This document shows positions 44,861-53,770 of a DNA stretch of 64,000 bases, one piece after another; within the stretch, counting starts at the first letter, position 1, and each line of letters begins with the position of its first letter. The notes below the pieces were generated by a model. It had not been told where the DNA came from. It saw nothing but the letters and a program-made list of their open reading frames with translations, and ran no database searches. Both the position numbers and the translations under genes were made by a program. Source of the DNA: Pseudomonas lurida (GTDB taxonomy: Bacteria; Pseudomonadota; Gammaproteobacteria; Pseudomonadales; Pseudomonadaceae); NCBI RefSeq assembly GCF_002563895.1, contig NZ_PDJB01000001.1, positions 6,183,501 to 6,247,500 on the forward strand, written 5' to 3'.

Positions 44861-45525
44861 TCACCTGCACCGCATTGCGTTGGGGCGCCCCAGGCCAGCC
44901 GCTGACGCCAGCCATCGATCTCAAGCTGGAAAAAGGCAGCCTCACCGGCATCATCGGCGCCAACGGCACGGGTAAGAGCAGCCTGCTCAAAGTCATCGCC
45001 GGCCTGCAAAAGCCGCTGGCGGGCAAGGTCACGGTTGAGGTTCCACGGCGTGGCGGCCTATCGTTTCTGCCCCAGCAGCAACACCTGGACCGCCAGTTCC
45101 CCATCAGCCTGCAAGAACTGGTCGCCGCTGGCTTCTGGGGTACCCAACGCTCCCCGCAACAACGCAGCCAGCACTTAGAAGCGGTACTGGAAGACTGGTG
45201 CCTCAGCGGCCTGGAGCACCGCCCATTGATGGCGTTGTCCGGTGGCGAACTGCAACGCGCCCTGCTCGCCCGCATGAGCCTGGCCGAAGCGCCGGTGCTG
45301 CTGCTCGACGAGCCCCACGCCGCCCTCGATGAAGAAGGCCAGGCGCTATGCTGGAAGCATATTCATGCCTGGCACGAGCAGGGCCGCACGCTGATCGTGG
45401 TCTGCCATGACCTCGCGTCGGTTCGCCACCACACCCAGCAAGTGGTGCAGATCAAAAGCACCGGCTGCCTATTCGGCCCGAGCAAAGAGCTGATCCGCCC
45501 GCAGCCTCACATGCAGGTGGCCTGA
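44857..45525 (+). CDS. znuC: Zinc ABC transporter ATPase ZnuC (second system)
   Basis: This 222-residue ABC ATPase has Walker A GANGTGKS (34-41), Q-loop FLPQQQ, signature LSGGELQRA, Walker B VLLLDEP and the H-switch CHD. It is shorter than housekeeping ZnuC (about 260). The signature and its place between folE2 and znuB-znuA indicate zinc uptake. It overlaps folE2 by four bases and znuB by one base. Confidence 0.93.
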   Translation: MITCTALRWGAPGQPLTPAIDLKLEKGSLTGIIGANGTGKSSLLKVIAGLQKPLAGKVTVEVPRRGGLSFLPQQQHLDRQFPISLQELVAAGFWGTQRSPQQRSQHLEAVLEDWCLSGLEHRPLMALSGGELQRALLARMSLAEAPVLLLDEPHAALDEEGQALCWKHIHAWHEQGRTLIVVCHDLASVRHHTQQVVQIKSTGCLFGPSKELIRPQPHMQVA

Positions 45526-46391
45526 TGCACTTGGCCGGCCACCTGTGGGCCCCCTTCCTCGACTTCGTCTTCATGCGCCGCGCCCTGATTGGCGGCCTGG
45601 TCCTCGCCTGCAGCACTGCGCCGCTGGGGGTGTTTCTGATCCTGCGGCGCATGAGCCTGATCGGTGATGCGGTGGCCCACGGCATCCTGCCCGGAGCGGC
45701 CCTCGGCTTCTGGTTCGCCGGCCTAAGCCTGCCCGCCCTGACCATCGGCGGCCTCGGTGCAGGCCTGAGCATGGCCGGCCTGTCCGCCTGGATCACCCGT
45801 CGCACCGGCCTGCGCGAAGACGCCAGCCTCGCCGCCATCTACCCCATCTCCCTCGCCGCCGGCGTACTGATCCTTGGCCTCGCCGGCAAACGCCTGGACT
45901 TGCTCCACCTGCTGTTCGGTTCCGCCCTGGCTGTCGACGAAACCACCCTCACCGGCATGCTCTGGGTCTCCAGTTTCAGCCTGATCGCCATGGCCGTGAT
46001 CTACAAACCGCTGCTGCTGGACACCCTCGACCCACTGTTCCTGCAGACCGTCAGCCGCCTCGGCCCGTTGGCTCATGGGTTGTTCCTGACCCTGGTGGTG
46101 CTGAACCTGGTGATTGGCTTCCAGGCGATCGGCGCGTTGATGGTGGTGGGGTTGATGATGTTGCCGGCCATTGCCTCACGTTTCTGGAGCCGGCGCCTGC
46201 CGGTGCTGATCGCGGTATCGGCGGTGCTGGGATGCCTGTCGGTATGGCTGGGGTTGTTGCTGTCGTTCTACTACTCGCTGCCCAGCGGCCCGGCCATCGT
46301 GCTGGTGGCGGGCGCGGGGTATCTGCTGTCCGTGGTCTTCGGTCCGGTGCACGGTTTGCTGCGCCGCCCGCCTTTGCTTACATCCCAATGA
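45525..46391 (+). CDS. znuB: Zinc ABC transporter permease ZnuB
   Basis: This 288-residue ABC-3 family permease has about eight membrane segments. The family motif RRMSLIGDAVAHGILPGAALG near residues 40-60 contains the DAVAH signature. It would work with the ATPase and binding protein encoded on each side. It overlaps the znuC stop by one base (TGATG). Confidence 0.94.
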   Translation: MHLAGHLWAPFLDFVFMRRALIGGLVLACSTAPLGVFLILRRMSLIGDAVAHGILPGAALGFWFAGLSLPALTIGGLGAGLSMAGLSAWITRRTGLREDASLAAIYPISLAAGVLILGLAGKRLDLLHLLFGSALAVDETTLTGMLWVSSFSLIAMAVIYKPLLLDTLDPLFLQTVSRLGPLAHGLFLTLVVLNLVIGFQAIGALMVVGLMMLPAIASRFWSRRLPVLIAVSAVLGCLSVWLGLLLSFYYSLPSGPAIVLVAGAGYLLSVVFGPVHGLLRRPPLLTSQ

Positions 46392-46402
46392 GGTGCTTCC
46401 CG

Positions 46403-47281
46403 ATGCGCGCTCTACTCGTGCTGTTCAGTCTCGTCTTGTCGCTCTCGACGGCTCAGGCCGCAGACAAGCTCCAGGTGGTTACCAGCTTCAGTATTCTCGA
46501 TGACATCACCCACCAGATCGGCGGCGATCACATCCAGATCAGCAACATGGTCGGCCCCGACGCCGACGCCCATACCTACGAGCCAACACCCGACGACGCC
46601 AAGGCGCTGCTCAAGGCCAAGGTGATCATCAAGAATGGCCTGGGCTTCGAGCCATGGCTGGACCGCCTGGTAACCAGCACCGAAACCAAGGCCACGGTGG
46701 TCACTGCCAGCAAAGGCGTGATCTCCCACACCATGGAAGAAGACGGCGAAACCATTCCCGACCCACATGCCTGGCACAACCTGGCCAACGCCGAAATCTA
46801 CGTGAACAACATCACCAAGGCGCTGGTGGCCGCCGACCCGGCCAACAAGGCTGATTACCTGCGCAACAGCCAGGCCTACCTCAAGGAAATCTACCGTCTG
46901 CTTGCGCAGGCCAAGAGCAAGTTCGGCGCGCTGCCACCGGGCAACCGCCGCATCGTCACCTCCCATGACGCCTTTGGTTACCTGGGCCAGGCCTATGGCA
47001 TCGAGTTCCTCGCGCCACAAGGCCTGTCCACCGAGCGTGAGCCGTCCGCCGCCGAAGTCGCCGCCCTGATCACCCAGATCCGCAAAGACAAAGTCAAAGC
47101 CGTGTTCATGGAAAACATCAAGGACTCGCGCCTGCTCAAGCAGATCGCTGATGAAAGCGGCGCGCAGATTGGCGGCACGCTGTATTCCGACGCCCTCGCC
47201 GCAGAAGGCCCGGCCAGCACGTTTACCGGACTGTTCGAATACAACCTCAACACCCTGTGCGCGGCCCTGGGCAAGCCATGA
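46403..47281 (+). CDS. znuA: Zinc-binding protein ZnuA of the second transporter
   Basis: This cluster 9 periplasmic metal-binding protein of 292 residues has a signal peptide (1-19, ending AQA). Probable metal ligands are H57 (DAHTYEP), H122 or H125 (DPHAWHN), H188 (TSHDAFGY) and D263 (YSDAL). The long His/Asp-rich loop of many zinc-specific ZnuA proteins is almost absent, so Mn or broad specificity cannot be excluded by sequence. The regulon argues for zinc. The start at 46403 follows GAGGTG. An ATG 15 bases earlier overlaps the znuB stop. Confidence 0.92.
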   Translation: MRALLVLFSLVLSLSTAQAADKLQVVTSFSILDDITHQIGGDHIQISNMVGPDADAHTYEPTPDDAKALLKAKVIIKNGLGFEPWLDRLVTSTETKATVVTASKGVISHTMEEDGETIPDPHAWHNLANAEIYVNNITKALVAADPANKADYLRNSQAYLKEIYRLLAQAKSKFGALPPGNRRIVTSHDAFGYLGQAYGIEFLAPQGLSTEREPSAAEVAALITQIRKDKVKAVFMENIKDSRLLKQIADESGAQIGGTLYSDALAAEGPASTFTGLFEYNLNTLCAALGKP

Positions 47282-47691
47282 GCCTGAGCATGCTCGACCT
47301 GGAAGGAGCTGCCGTCGGCAGCCGCTTTCCACTCGAACACGTCCTGGACGCGCTGCCCTGGAACAGCGCTGGACTGATCGCCGCCATTGCCCAGCAACAC
47401 CGCAGCGGCGAGGTACTGATGCTGGCCTGGATGAACCGCCAGGCCCTCAAGGAAACCCTGGCCACCGGGCAAGTCTGCTACTGGTCGCGCTCGCGCCAGC
47501 AGTTGTGGCGCAAGGGCGAGAGCTCGGGCAACGGGCAGCAGTTGATCGAGGCACGACTCGATTGCGACGGCGACGCCGTACTGCTGATCGTCGACCAACA
47601 AGGCCCGGCCTGCCACACCGGTCGACCGACCTGCTTCTACAACGCTATCGATGGCGACTACGTTCACATCCTCACGGAGCCCTGCGCATGA
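47278..47691 (+). CDS. hisI: Phosphoribosyl-AMP cyclohydrolase, HisI paralogue
   Basis: HisI opens the adenine ring in histidine synthesis. This 137-residue copy has the catalytic WSRSRQQLWRKGESSG strand and all three cysteines that bind zinc in the family (RLDCDGD, ACHTG, TCFY). The zinc site therefore looks intact, unlike DksA2 beside it. It starts inside the znuA stop (ATGA) and its own stop overlaps the next start. It probably backs up the housekeeping enzyme during zinc shortage, perhaps with higher affinity (inference). Confidence 0.92.
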   Translation: MSLSMLDLEGAAVGSRFPLEHVLDALPWNSAGLIAAIAQQHRSGEVLMLAWMNRQALKETLATGQVCYWSRSRQQLWRKGESSGNGQQLIEARLDCDGDAVLLIVDQQGPACHTGRPTCFYNAIDGDYVHILTEPCA

Positions 47692-48248
47692 TCCGCAAGA
47701 ACCCTTCCGGCGACCTCCCAGTGATTGCCGAATCGGCCTACGTCGACAAGACCGCAATCATCTGCGGCAAGGTCATCATTGGTGAGAACGTGTTCGTCGG
47801 CCCCTACGCCGTGATCCGTGCCGACGAGGTCGACGCCAGCGGTGCGATGGACCCGATCACCATCGGCGCCAACTCCAATATCCAGGACGGCGTGGTCATC
47901 CACTCCAAGTCCGGCGCGGCGGTCACGATCGGGGAATTTACCTCCATTGCGCACCGCTCCATCGTCCACGGCCCCTGCACCGTTGGCGACCGTGTGTTCA
48001 TCGGGTTCAACAGCGTGCTGTTCAACTGTGCCGTGGGCGACGGCTGCGTGGTGCGCCACAACTCGGTGGTCGACGGTCGCGATTTGCCCGCCGCCTTCTA
48101 TGTGCCCTCCACCACCCGTATAGGGCCCAACACCGACCTGTCGCAATACCCGCCGGTGAGTGTGAGCGCCTCGGAATTTTCCGAAGACGTTGCGCGCACC
48201 AACGTCGACCTGGTGCGCGGCTACAAAGCCTTGCAAAACGAGTTCTGA
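47688..48248 (+). CDS. Gamma-type carbonic anhydrase-like protein
   Basis: The 186-residue left-handed beta-helix protein has hexapeptide repeats (GENVFVGPYAVIRADEV, IGANSNIQDGVVIHS). Three histidines fit the metal site: H72, H89 and H94 (IAHRSIVHG). Gamma anhydrases can use iron or cobalt as well as zinc, so this may replace zinc-dependent beta-carbonic anhydrase when zinc is limiting. The CamH-like name fits, but activity is unproven. It is coupled to hisI by a four-base overlap. Confidence 0.9.
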   Translation: MIRKNPSGDLPVIAESAYVDKTAIICGKVIIGENVFVGPYAVIRADEVDASGAMDPITIGANSNIQDGVVIHSKSGAAVTIGEFTSIAHRSIVHGPCTVGDRVFIGFNSVLFNCAVGDGCVVRHNSVVDGRDLPAAFYVPSTTRIGPNTDLSQYPPVSVSASEFSEDVARTNVDLVRGYKALQNEF

Positions 48249-48251
48249 ACC

Positions 48252-49589
48252 ATGAGCCGCCTGCTGATTCGCAATGCCCACCTGGTGAACGAAGGCCAGA
48301 CATTCCACGCCGATGTGCTGGTTGCCAACGGCCGCATCGAGAAGATCGCCAGCAGCATCGAGGGCTGCAACGCCCCCGTGTCCATTGACGCCCAAGGCCA
48401 ATGGCTGCTGCCGGGCATGATCGATGACCAAGTGCACTTTCGCGAACCCGGCGCGCCGGACAAAGGCAGTTTCTACAGCGAATCTCGCGCTGCAGTGGCC
48501 GGCGGCATCACCAGTTTCATGGACATGCCCAACACCCACCCGGCTACCCTGACCCTGGAGGCCCTGGCCGATAAAAAACGCCGCGCGGCCCTGCACTCGG
48601 TGGCCAACTATGGCTTTCACTTCGGCGTGAGCAACGACAACCTCGACACCGTAGCTGCCCTCGACCCGCGCGAAGTCGCCGGGGTCAAAGTGTTCATGGG
48701 CGCGTCCACCGGTAACATGCTGGTGGACGACCCACGGATCCTGGAGCGGCTGTTCGCCGAAGTGCCAACCCTCCTGCTGGCCCACTGCGAACACACGCCG
48801 AGTATCCAGGCCAACGAACAACGCCTGCGCGAACGCTTCGGTGACAAGATTCCCCCCGTGGCCCACCCGCTGATCCGGGATGCCGAGGCGTGTTATCGCT
48901 CATCGTCGTTCGCCGTGGAATTGGCCCGGCGCCTGGGAACGCGCCTGCATGTGCTGCACCTGACCAGCGCCCGCGAGCTGAGCCTGTTCGAGGACACGCC
49001 ACTGGCGGAAAAACGCATCACAGCGGAAGTCTGCGTGCACCACCTGCTGTTCGATGACCGCGACTACCATCGCCTGGGCCATCAGATCAAATGCAACCCG
49101 GCGATCAAGACCCGCGCCGACCGCGACGCGCTGCGCCAGGCCTTGCTGAGTGATCGTCTGGATGTGATTGGCACTGACCATGCGCCGCATACCTGGGCGC
49201 AAAAGCAGTCGGGCTATCGCGAAGCGCCGTCGGGTTTGCCCCTGGTGCAGCACGCGCTGCCCGCGTTGTTGGAGCTGGTGGCCGATGGGCTGCTGCCGCT
49301 GACCACCCTGGTGGCGAAAACCAGTCACCGCGTGGCCGACCTGTTCGCCATCCCAGACCGGGGTTATCTACGCGAGGGTTATTGGGCCGACCTGGTGTTG
49401 ATCAAACCGGAGCCTGCGGGTAAACCAGTCAGCAGCCAACCGATCCTGGCCCGCTGCGGCTGGACGCCCTTTGCCGAACGCAGCTTTCGCCACAGCGTCA
49501 GCACTACGCTGGTCTCCGGCCACCTGGCTTGGCACAACGGCCAGGTGGTCGACAGTTGCCAGGGCCTGCCGCTGCATTTCCTGCGTTAG
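48252..49589 (+). CDS. pyrC: Dihydroorotase-like amidohydrolase (PyrC2 type)
   Basis: The 445-residue amidohydrolase is of the dihydroorotase class found in zinc islands. The strand-1 metal motif, normally HxH, reads DDQVHFREP, so Q60 replaces the first histidine. I recall the same DQVHFREP form in other dihydroorotases of this subgroup. The rest of the site is present: KVFMGAST with the bridging lysine, LLAHCEH, HVLHLTSA and GTDHAPH. The enzyme would close the pyrimidine ring under zinc stress. It is the last gene of the operon. Its stop overlaps a convergent gene by four bases. Confidence 0.92.
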   Translation: MSRLLIRNAHLVNEGQTFHADVLVANGRIEKIASSIEGCNAPVSIDAQGQWLLPGMIDDQVHFREPGAPDKGSFYSESRAAVAGGITSFMDMPNTHPATLTLEALADKKRRAALHSVANYGFHFGVSNDNLDTVAALDPREVAGVKVFMGASTGNMLVDDPRILERLFAEVPTLLLAHCEHTPSIQANEQRLRERFGDKIPPVAHPLIRDAEACYRSSSFAVELARRLGTRLHVLHLTSARELSLFEDTPLAEKRITAEVCVHHLLFDDRDYHRLGHQIKCNPAIKTRADRDALRQALLSDRLDVIGTDHAPHTWAQKQSGYREAPSGLPLVQHALPALLELVADGLLPLTTLVAKTSHRVADLFAIPDRGYLREGYWADLVLIKPEPAGKPVSSQPILARCGWTPFAERSFRHSVSTTLVSGHLAWHNGQVVDSCQGLPLHFLR

Positions 49590-50107
49590 GCGCGCGGCTT
49601 GACCGTACCGCAATCGTTGCCCAGCCACTGGGCATGACTGTCGAGGCTGCCCTTCTGCTGAATACCGGTGGCATTGAAGGTGCCATTGACCGTGGTGGTG
49701 AATTCTTTCTGGCTCTGGAAAGTGGCGACACCAGTACCCTGGGCCTTCGGGCAACTGAAGCGGAATTTCCACTGGTTACCGGTCTTGTCGGTGACTTCCT
49801 GTTTGCAGCCCGACTGCGGGTCGGTCAGGGGGATCGAATCGGAAGCGACCTGTGCCGGTGTCAGGCACACCTGCACGCCTTTGCCGGCCATGGTGATGCC
49901 TTGTTTCTCCAGCATGGCGCGCTGTTCGGGGGTCATCTGTTGCTTGAGCTGACCGAGGATCAACGACAGGTCCGGCAGATCCTGGTTATCGACTTTCATA
50001 TTGCTGGTGGTCAATTCCCACAAGCCCGGCGCCAGCATCTGCGCCTGTGCCGCCAAGGGCAGCGCCAAACCAGTAACCATGGCTAAACAGAGCAAACGAG
50101 CATTCAT
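49586..50107 (-). CDS. DUF3617 periplasmic protein
   Basis: The 173-residue protein has a signal peptide (1-22, AQA) and the DUF3617 pattern: MLAPGLWELTTSNMKVDNQD at the mature start, a glutamine-rich helix, then QVCLTPAQ, SGCKQEV, FSCP and NDCGT with four cysteines likely in two disulphides. No function is known. AGGAG precedes the ATG at 50107. It is convergent with the zinc operon and divergent from the cardiolipin synthase gene. Confidence 0.9.
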   Translation of the reverse strand: MNARLLCLAMVTGLALPLAAQAQMLAPGLWELTTSNMKVDNQDLPDLSLILGQLKQQMTPEQRAMLEKQGITMAGKGVQVCLTPAQVASDSIPLTDPQSGCKQEVTDKTGNQWKFRFSCPKAQGTGVATFQSQKEFTTTVNGTFNATGIQQKGSLDSHAQWLGNDCGTVKPRA

Positions 50108-50237
50108 CGGGTAACTCCTGGGCAATTGTTGGCGTTAGACGCCGCAAAGCGGCCAGTGTTGCACGGCAAATAAAATAGCGACATTCGTGATCGAACATGG
50201 TCTGTTAGGCACTGGATTGCCTGGAGTACCGTCGTCC

Positions 50238-51677
50238 ATGGATTTTTTTGGTCCGCACCTGCTCGCCTATTTCATTGCCACGCTGCATTTTCTCGGGTCG
50301 CTTGCCGCGATCCACGCGGTGCTGACGGTCAGGACCGCCCAAGGCTCGATCGCCTGGGCCTTGTCGCTGATGTTCATGCCCTACCTCACCCTGATCCCTT
50401 ACCTGATCTTCGGTCGCAGCACCTTCGACGCGTACATCCAGGCGCGTCGCCAGGCCAACCAGGAAATGCACACGGCAATCACCGAGCTGAACTGGCGACC
50501 CTGGGTCGAGGAAGCCCTGGCCGCGCGCAACTCCAGCGCCTACGCCTCACTGCGCGCCATGCCCAAGCTGGGCCGCATGCCGTGCCTGGCCAACAACGAG
50601 GTGCGGTTGTTGATCAATGGCGAGGCCACTTTCGGCGCGATTTTCGAGGCGATTCGCAACGCCAGGACCGCCGTGCTGTTCCAGTTTTTTATCATTCATG
50701 ACGACGAACTCGGCCGCCAGCTGCACGCCCTGTTGAAGGAAAAAGCCGCCGAAGGCGTGAACATCCACGTGCTCTATGACCGCATCGGCAGCCACGCCCT
50801 GCCCCATCGTTATGTGCAATCGCTGCGCGATGCCGGGGTGAAAGTCAAAGCCTTCGCTACCCGCAGCGGCTGGCTCAATCGCTTCCAGGTCAACTTCCGC
50901 AACCACCGCAAGATCGTCGTGGTGGACGGCATCACCGGGTTCGTCGGCGGGCATAACGTCGGGGATGAATACCTGGGCAAGAAACCACCGCTGGCACCGT
51001 GGCGCGATACCCATGTGCAGGTCACGGGTCCTGTGGTGGCATGCTTGCAGGAGTCGTTCGCCGAAGACTGGTTCTGGGCGGCGCGCGAGTTGCCGCCGCT
51101 GATCCTGCCAGACGCCTACCCCGAGGACGGCGTGCTCTGCCAATTGCTCGCCAGCGGGCCGGCCGACCCGTATGAAACCTGCTCGCTGTTCTTCGTCGAA
51201 GCCATCCACGCGGCGACCGAGCGCGTGTGGATCACCAGTCCGTATTTCGTGCCCGACGAAGCCGTGTTCGCCGCGTTGCGCCTGGCCGTCTTGCGTGGCG
51301 TCGACGTACGCCTGCTGCTGCCCTCACGACCCGATCACCGCATTGTCTACGCCGCCTCGAGCCTCTACGCGATCGAAGCCGTACGGGCCGGTGTGCGGGT
51401 ATTTCGCTACACGCCGGGGTTCCTGCATCAGAAGGTGGTGCTGGTGGACAGCGAAATCAGCGCCATTGGCAGCGCGAACATGGACAACCGTTCATTCCGG
51501 CTGAATTTTGAAGTGATGCTACTGACCGTCGACGAAGCCTTCGCCAAACAGGTCGAGCACATGCTGCTGGACGACTTCGCCCTGGCCCATGAAGTCAGCC
51601 ACGAAGAAAGCCGCGAAACCCGCCGCCTTCAACAACTGGGCATGCGGATCGCGCGGCTTATTTCACCCATTCTCTGA
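50238..51677 (+). CDS. cls: Cardiolipin synthase
   Basis: This 479-residue phospholipase D-type enzyme joins two phosphatidylglycerols to give cardiolipin and glycerol in the inner membrane. Two N-terminal membrane segments (about 5-60) are followed by two HKD motifs: [10 protein letters not shown] near residue 220 and [21 protein letters not shown] near 400. The length is exactly that of Pseudomonas cls. The frame extends 17 codons upstream. [12 protein letters not shown] was chosen as the family start. Confidence 0.95.
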   Translation: MDFFGPHLLAYFIATLHFLGSLAAIHAVLTVRTAQGSIAWALSLMFMPYLTLIPYLIFGRSTFDAYIQARRQANQEMHTAITELNWRPWVEEALAARNSSAYASLRAMPKLGRMPCLANNEVRLLINGEATFGAIFEAIRNARTAVLFQFFIIHDDELGRQLHALLKEKAAEGVNIHVLYDRIGSHALPHRYVQSLRDAGVKVKAFATRSGWLNRFQVNFRNHRKIVVVDGITGFVGGHNVGDEYLGKKPPLAPWRDTHVQVTGPVVACLQESFAEDWFWAARELPPLILPDAYPEDGVLCQLLASGPADPYETCSLFFVEAIHAATERVWITSPYFVPDEAVFAALRLAVLRGVDVRLLLPSRPDHRIVYAASSLYAIEAVRAGVRVFRYTPGFLHQKVVLVDSEISAIGSANMDNRSFRLNFEVMLLTVDEAFAKQVEHMLLDDFALAHEVSHEESRETRRLQQLGMRIARLISPIL

Positions 51678-51710
51678 CAGCTCCCACAGAGGTATCGGTG
51701 TTTTCCACCC

Positions 51711-52895
51711 TCAGCGGTAGATATCTTCCCGTGTCCACGGCAGCTCATGACTGCCATCGGCATGAGGTTTCACCGCCAGAATCTGGTGCAGGTTGATCCA
51801 ACCCCGTGCGAATGCATATGCGCAACCGGCCAGGTAGAGCCGCCAAATGCGCAGCGCTTGCTCTGGCACCATCTTCGCCGCGGCTTCCAGATTGTCTTCC
51901 AGGCGCTCGCTCCAATGATCCAGCGTGCGCGCGTAATGCAAGCGCAGGCTTTCGACGTCGACCACTTCGAGCCCGACTTCACTGATCTCGGCAGTCATCA
52001 TCGCCAGGTGCGGCAGTTCGCCATTGGGGAACACATAACGCTCGATAAAATCTCCGGCGCCACGGCCTACAGGACGGCCATCGGTGTGCTTGGCGGTAAT
52101 ACCGTGGTTCATCACCAGGCCGCCTTCGCGCACTGCGCCATACAAGGTCTTGCAGTACTCGGCCAGGTTGGCATGGCCGACGTGTTCAAACATGCCCACG
52201 CTCACCACTTTGTCGAAACGGCCGTCCTGCGGGAGGTCACGGTAGTCGAGCAGTTGCAGGTCCACCTGGCCCTCCAGGCCTTCGGCTTTCACCCGTTCCC
52301 GGGCTAGCGCCAGCTGCTCCTTGCTCAAGGTGATGCCAAATACTTTCACTCCGAACTCACGCGCCGCAAACCGCGCCAGCCCGCCCCAGCCACAGCCGAC
52401 GTCGAGCAAATACTCGCCTGGCTGCAGCCGCAATTTGCGGCACAGGTGGCGAAATTTGTCTTGTTGAGCCTGGTCGATGGACTCGCTGCCGGTCTCGAAA
52501 TAACCGCACGAGTACGCCATGTCCTGGTCCAGCCACAGCTGGTAGAACTCGTTGGACAGGTCGTAATGGTAGGAAATGGCCGCTGCGTCAGTGGCCTTGT
52601 CGTGGATCGAGCGCACCGGACGACTGTCCTCGCCGTCTTCGATCAAGGCGTGACTCAATTCGTCACATACCCGGATGACCTCGGAGATCGAGCCTTCCAG
52701 CTCCAGTTTGCCCTCGACGAAGGCTTCGCCCAGGGAATCGAGCGTGGGATGGGTCAGCTTGGAGACGACCGTTGGGTCCTTCACCACGATGGTCACACTG
52801 GGCTCGGGGCCCAAGTTGAATTCATGGCCGTCCCAGAGTCGAAGACGCAGCGGTAGCTGAAGATTCTGTAAGGCCGGTGGAAGTTGCGCGAGCAT
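51711..52895 (-). CDS. cfa: Cyclopropane-fatty-acyl-phospholipid synthase
   Basis: The SAM-dependent enzyme of 394 residues adds a methylene bridge to unsaturated acyl chains of membrane lipids. The SAM site is LLDVGCGWGGLARFAA near residue 165, with the family's YHYDLSNEFYQLWLD and MFEHVGHANL segments. An AAGGGGGG ribosome site precedes the start. Pseudomonas cfa genes are usually RpoS-dependent. The CTACCCT element about 40 bases upstream could be such a -10, but it is not strong evidence. It follows the bufferin operon in the same direction. Confidence 0.95.
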   Translation of the reverse strand: MLAQLPPALQNLQLPLRLRLWDGHEFNLGPEPSVTIVVKDPTVVSKLTHPTLDSLGEAFVEGKLELEGSISEVIRVCDELSHALIEDGEDSRPVRSIHDKATDAAAISYHYDLSNEFYQLWLDQDMAYSCGYFETGSESIDQAQQDKFRHLCRKLRLQPGEYLLDVGCGWGGLARFAAREFGVKVFGITLSKEQLALARERVKAEGLEGQVDLQLLDYRDLPQDGRFDKVVSVGMFEHVGHANLAEYCKTLYGAVREGGLVMNHGITAKHTDGRPVGRGAGDFIERYVFPNGELPHLAMMTAEISEVGLEVVDVESLRLHYARTLDHWSERLEDNLEAAAKMVPEQALRIWRLYLAGCAYAFARGWINLHQILAVKPHADGSHELPWTREDIYR

Positions 52896-52981
52896 GAGTA
52901 GTCCCCCCTTGTTTCAGACGTCTGGTGTGAGGGTAGACCATCCGAAGACAAGTAGGAGGCTATCGATTTGATAGCGGTCTT

Positions 52982-53770
52982 CTATGGGGCTCGGCGCTCG
53001 AGCAAACCGTCCTGGATCCACTGTTTCAACCATGTGGCGGCCTGCAGTGGTGCCCCCTCTTCGTAACTGACTGCCAGCGCTGCGCACAGTTCGGCAAAGC
53101 TCCAGCCGGTGGTCGCCATCCCAGCCAGGGCATCGGCTTCATCGGGTTCCAGGCTGCGGTAATGGCACACATGCTGATGTCGCCATACCAGGCATGTCTG
53201 CGCCGGGGCTAACGCCTGGCTGTGGGGAAACGGCGACGCGTCCTTGCTGGCACGCCAGATCGCCACACTATTGAAACGGCAAGGCAACTGCTGCACCGAC
53301 GGCGCCAAGGTAACCTGCAACGCCGGCCAGGCTTCGGGTGGCAACCTGGCCATGTCATCCAGCGTCAGCGGTTCGCCCGGCGGCGCATCAAATGCCAGGG
53401 TAAACGCCCACTCCAACCGCGCCAGCTCTGCCAGCGGTGCACTTTGCTCCGCCACCCGATGCTCAAGGATAAACGCCGGGAAACGCTCGCCCAGCCAACG
53501 CAGGCTGTAATGCGCCGATGGATAACGGCGTACATAGGCCTGGGTCAGCGACGCGAATTCATCATCCCCGAGCCAATAGCGGATGGCCCCGAAGTCGTGC
53601 AGCAAGACGTCCTGCAACCGCGAGAGATAGCCGTGGTGGTAGATCGCCAGGCCGGTATCCACATCCAGCGTCGGCCCGCCCAGCAGGGTGGCGGCGAAGC
53701 CACTGTCGGCGATTGGTGTTTCAGATAACAGGTGCTGTTCGAAGGCCAACTGCCAATCGGTCAGGCGCAT
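52982..53770 (-). CDS. bufC: Bufferin maturation partner BufC (DUF2063)
   Basis: The 262-residue protein starts with the DUF2063 domain (LTDWQLAFEQHLL, then LAIYHHGYLSRLQDVLLHDF and YVRRYPSAHYSLRWLGERFP), which serves as the partner of DUF692 (MNIO) enzymes. The C-terminal half is a winged-helix-like domain that resembles the usual BufC/HvfC tail. It probably presents the precursor peptide to the oxidase. It overlaps bufB by ten bases, so the two are translated together. Confidence 0.9.
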   Translation of the reverse strand: MRLTDWQLAFEQHLLSETPIADSGFAATLLGGPTLDVDTGLAIYHHGYLSRLQDVLLHDFGAIRYWLGDDEFASLTQAYVRRYPSAHYSLRWLGERFPAFILEHRVAEQSAPLAELARLEWAFTLAFDAPPGEPLTLDDMARLPPEAWPALQVTLAPSVQQLPCRFNSVAIWRASKDASPFPHSQALAPAQTCLVWRHQHVCHYRSLEPDEADALAGMATTGWSFAELCAALAVSYEEGAPLQAATWLKQWIQDGLLERRAP

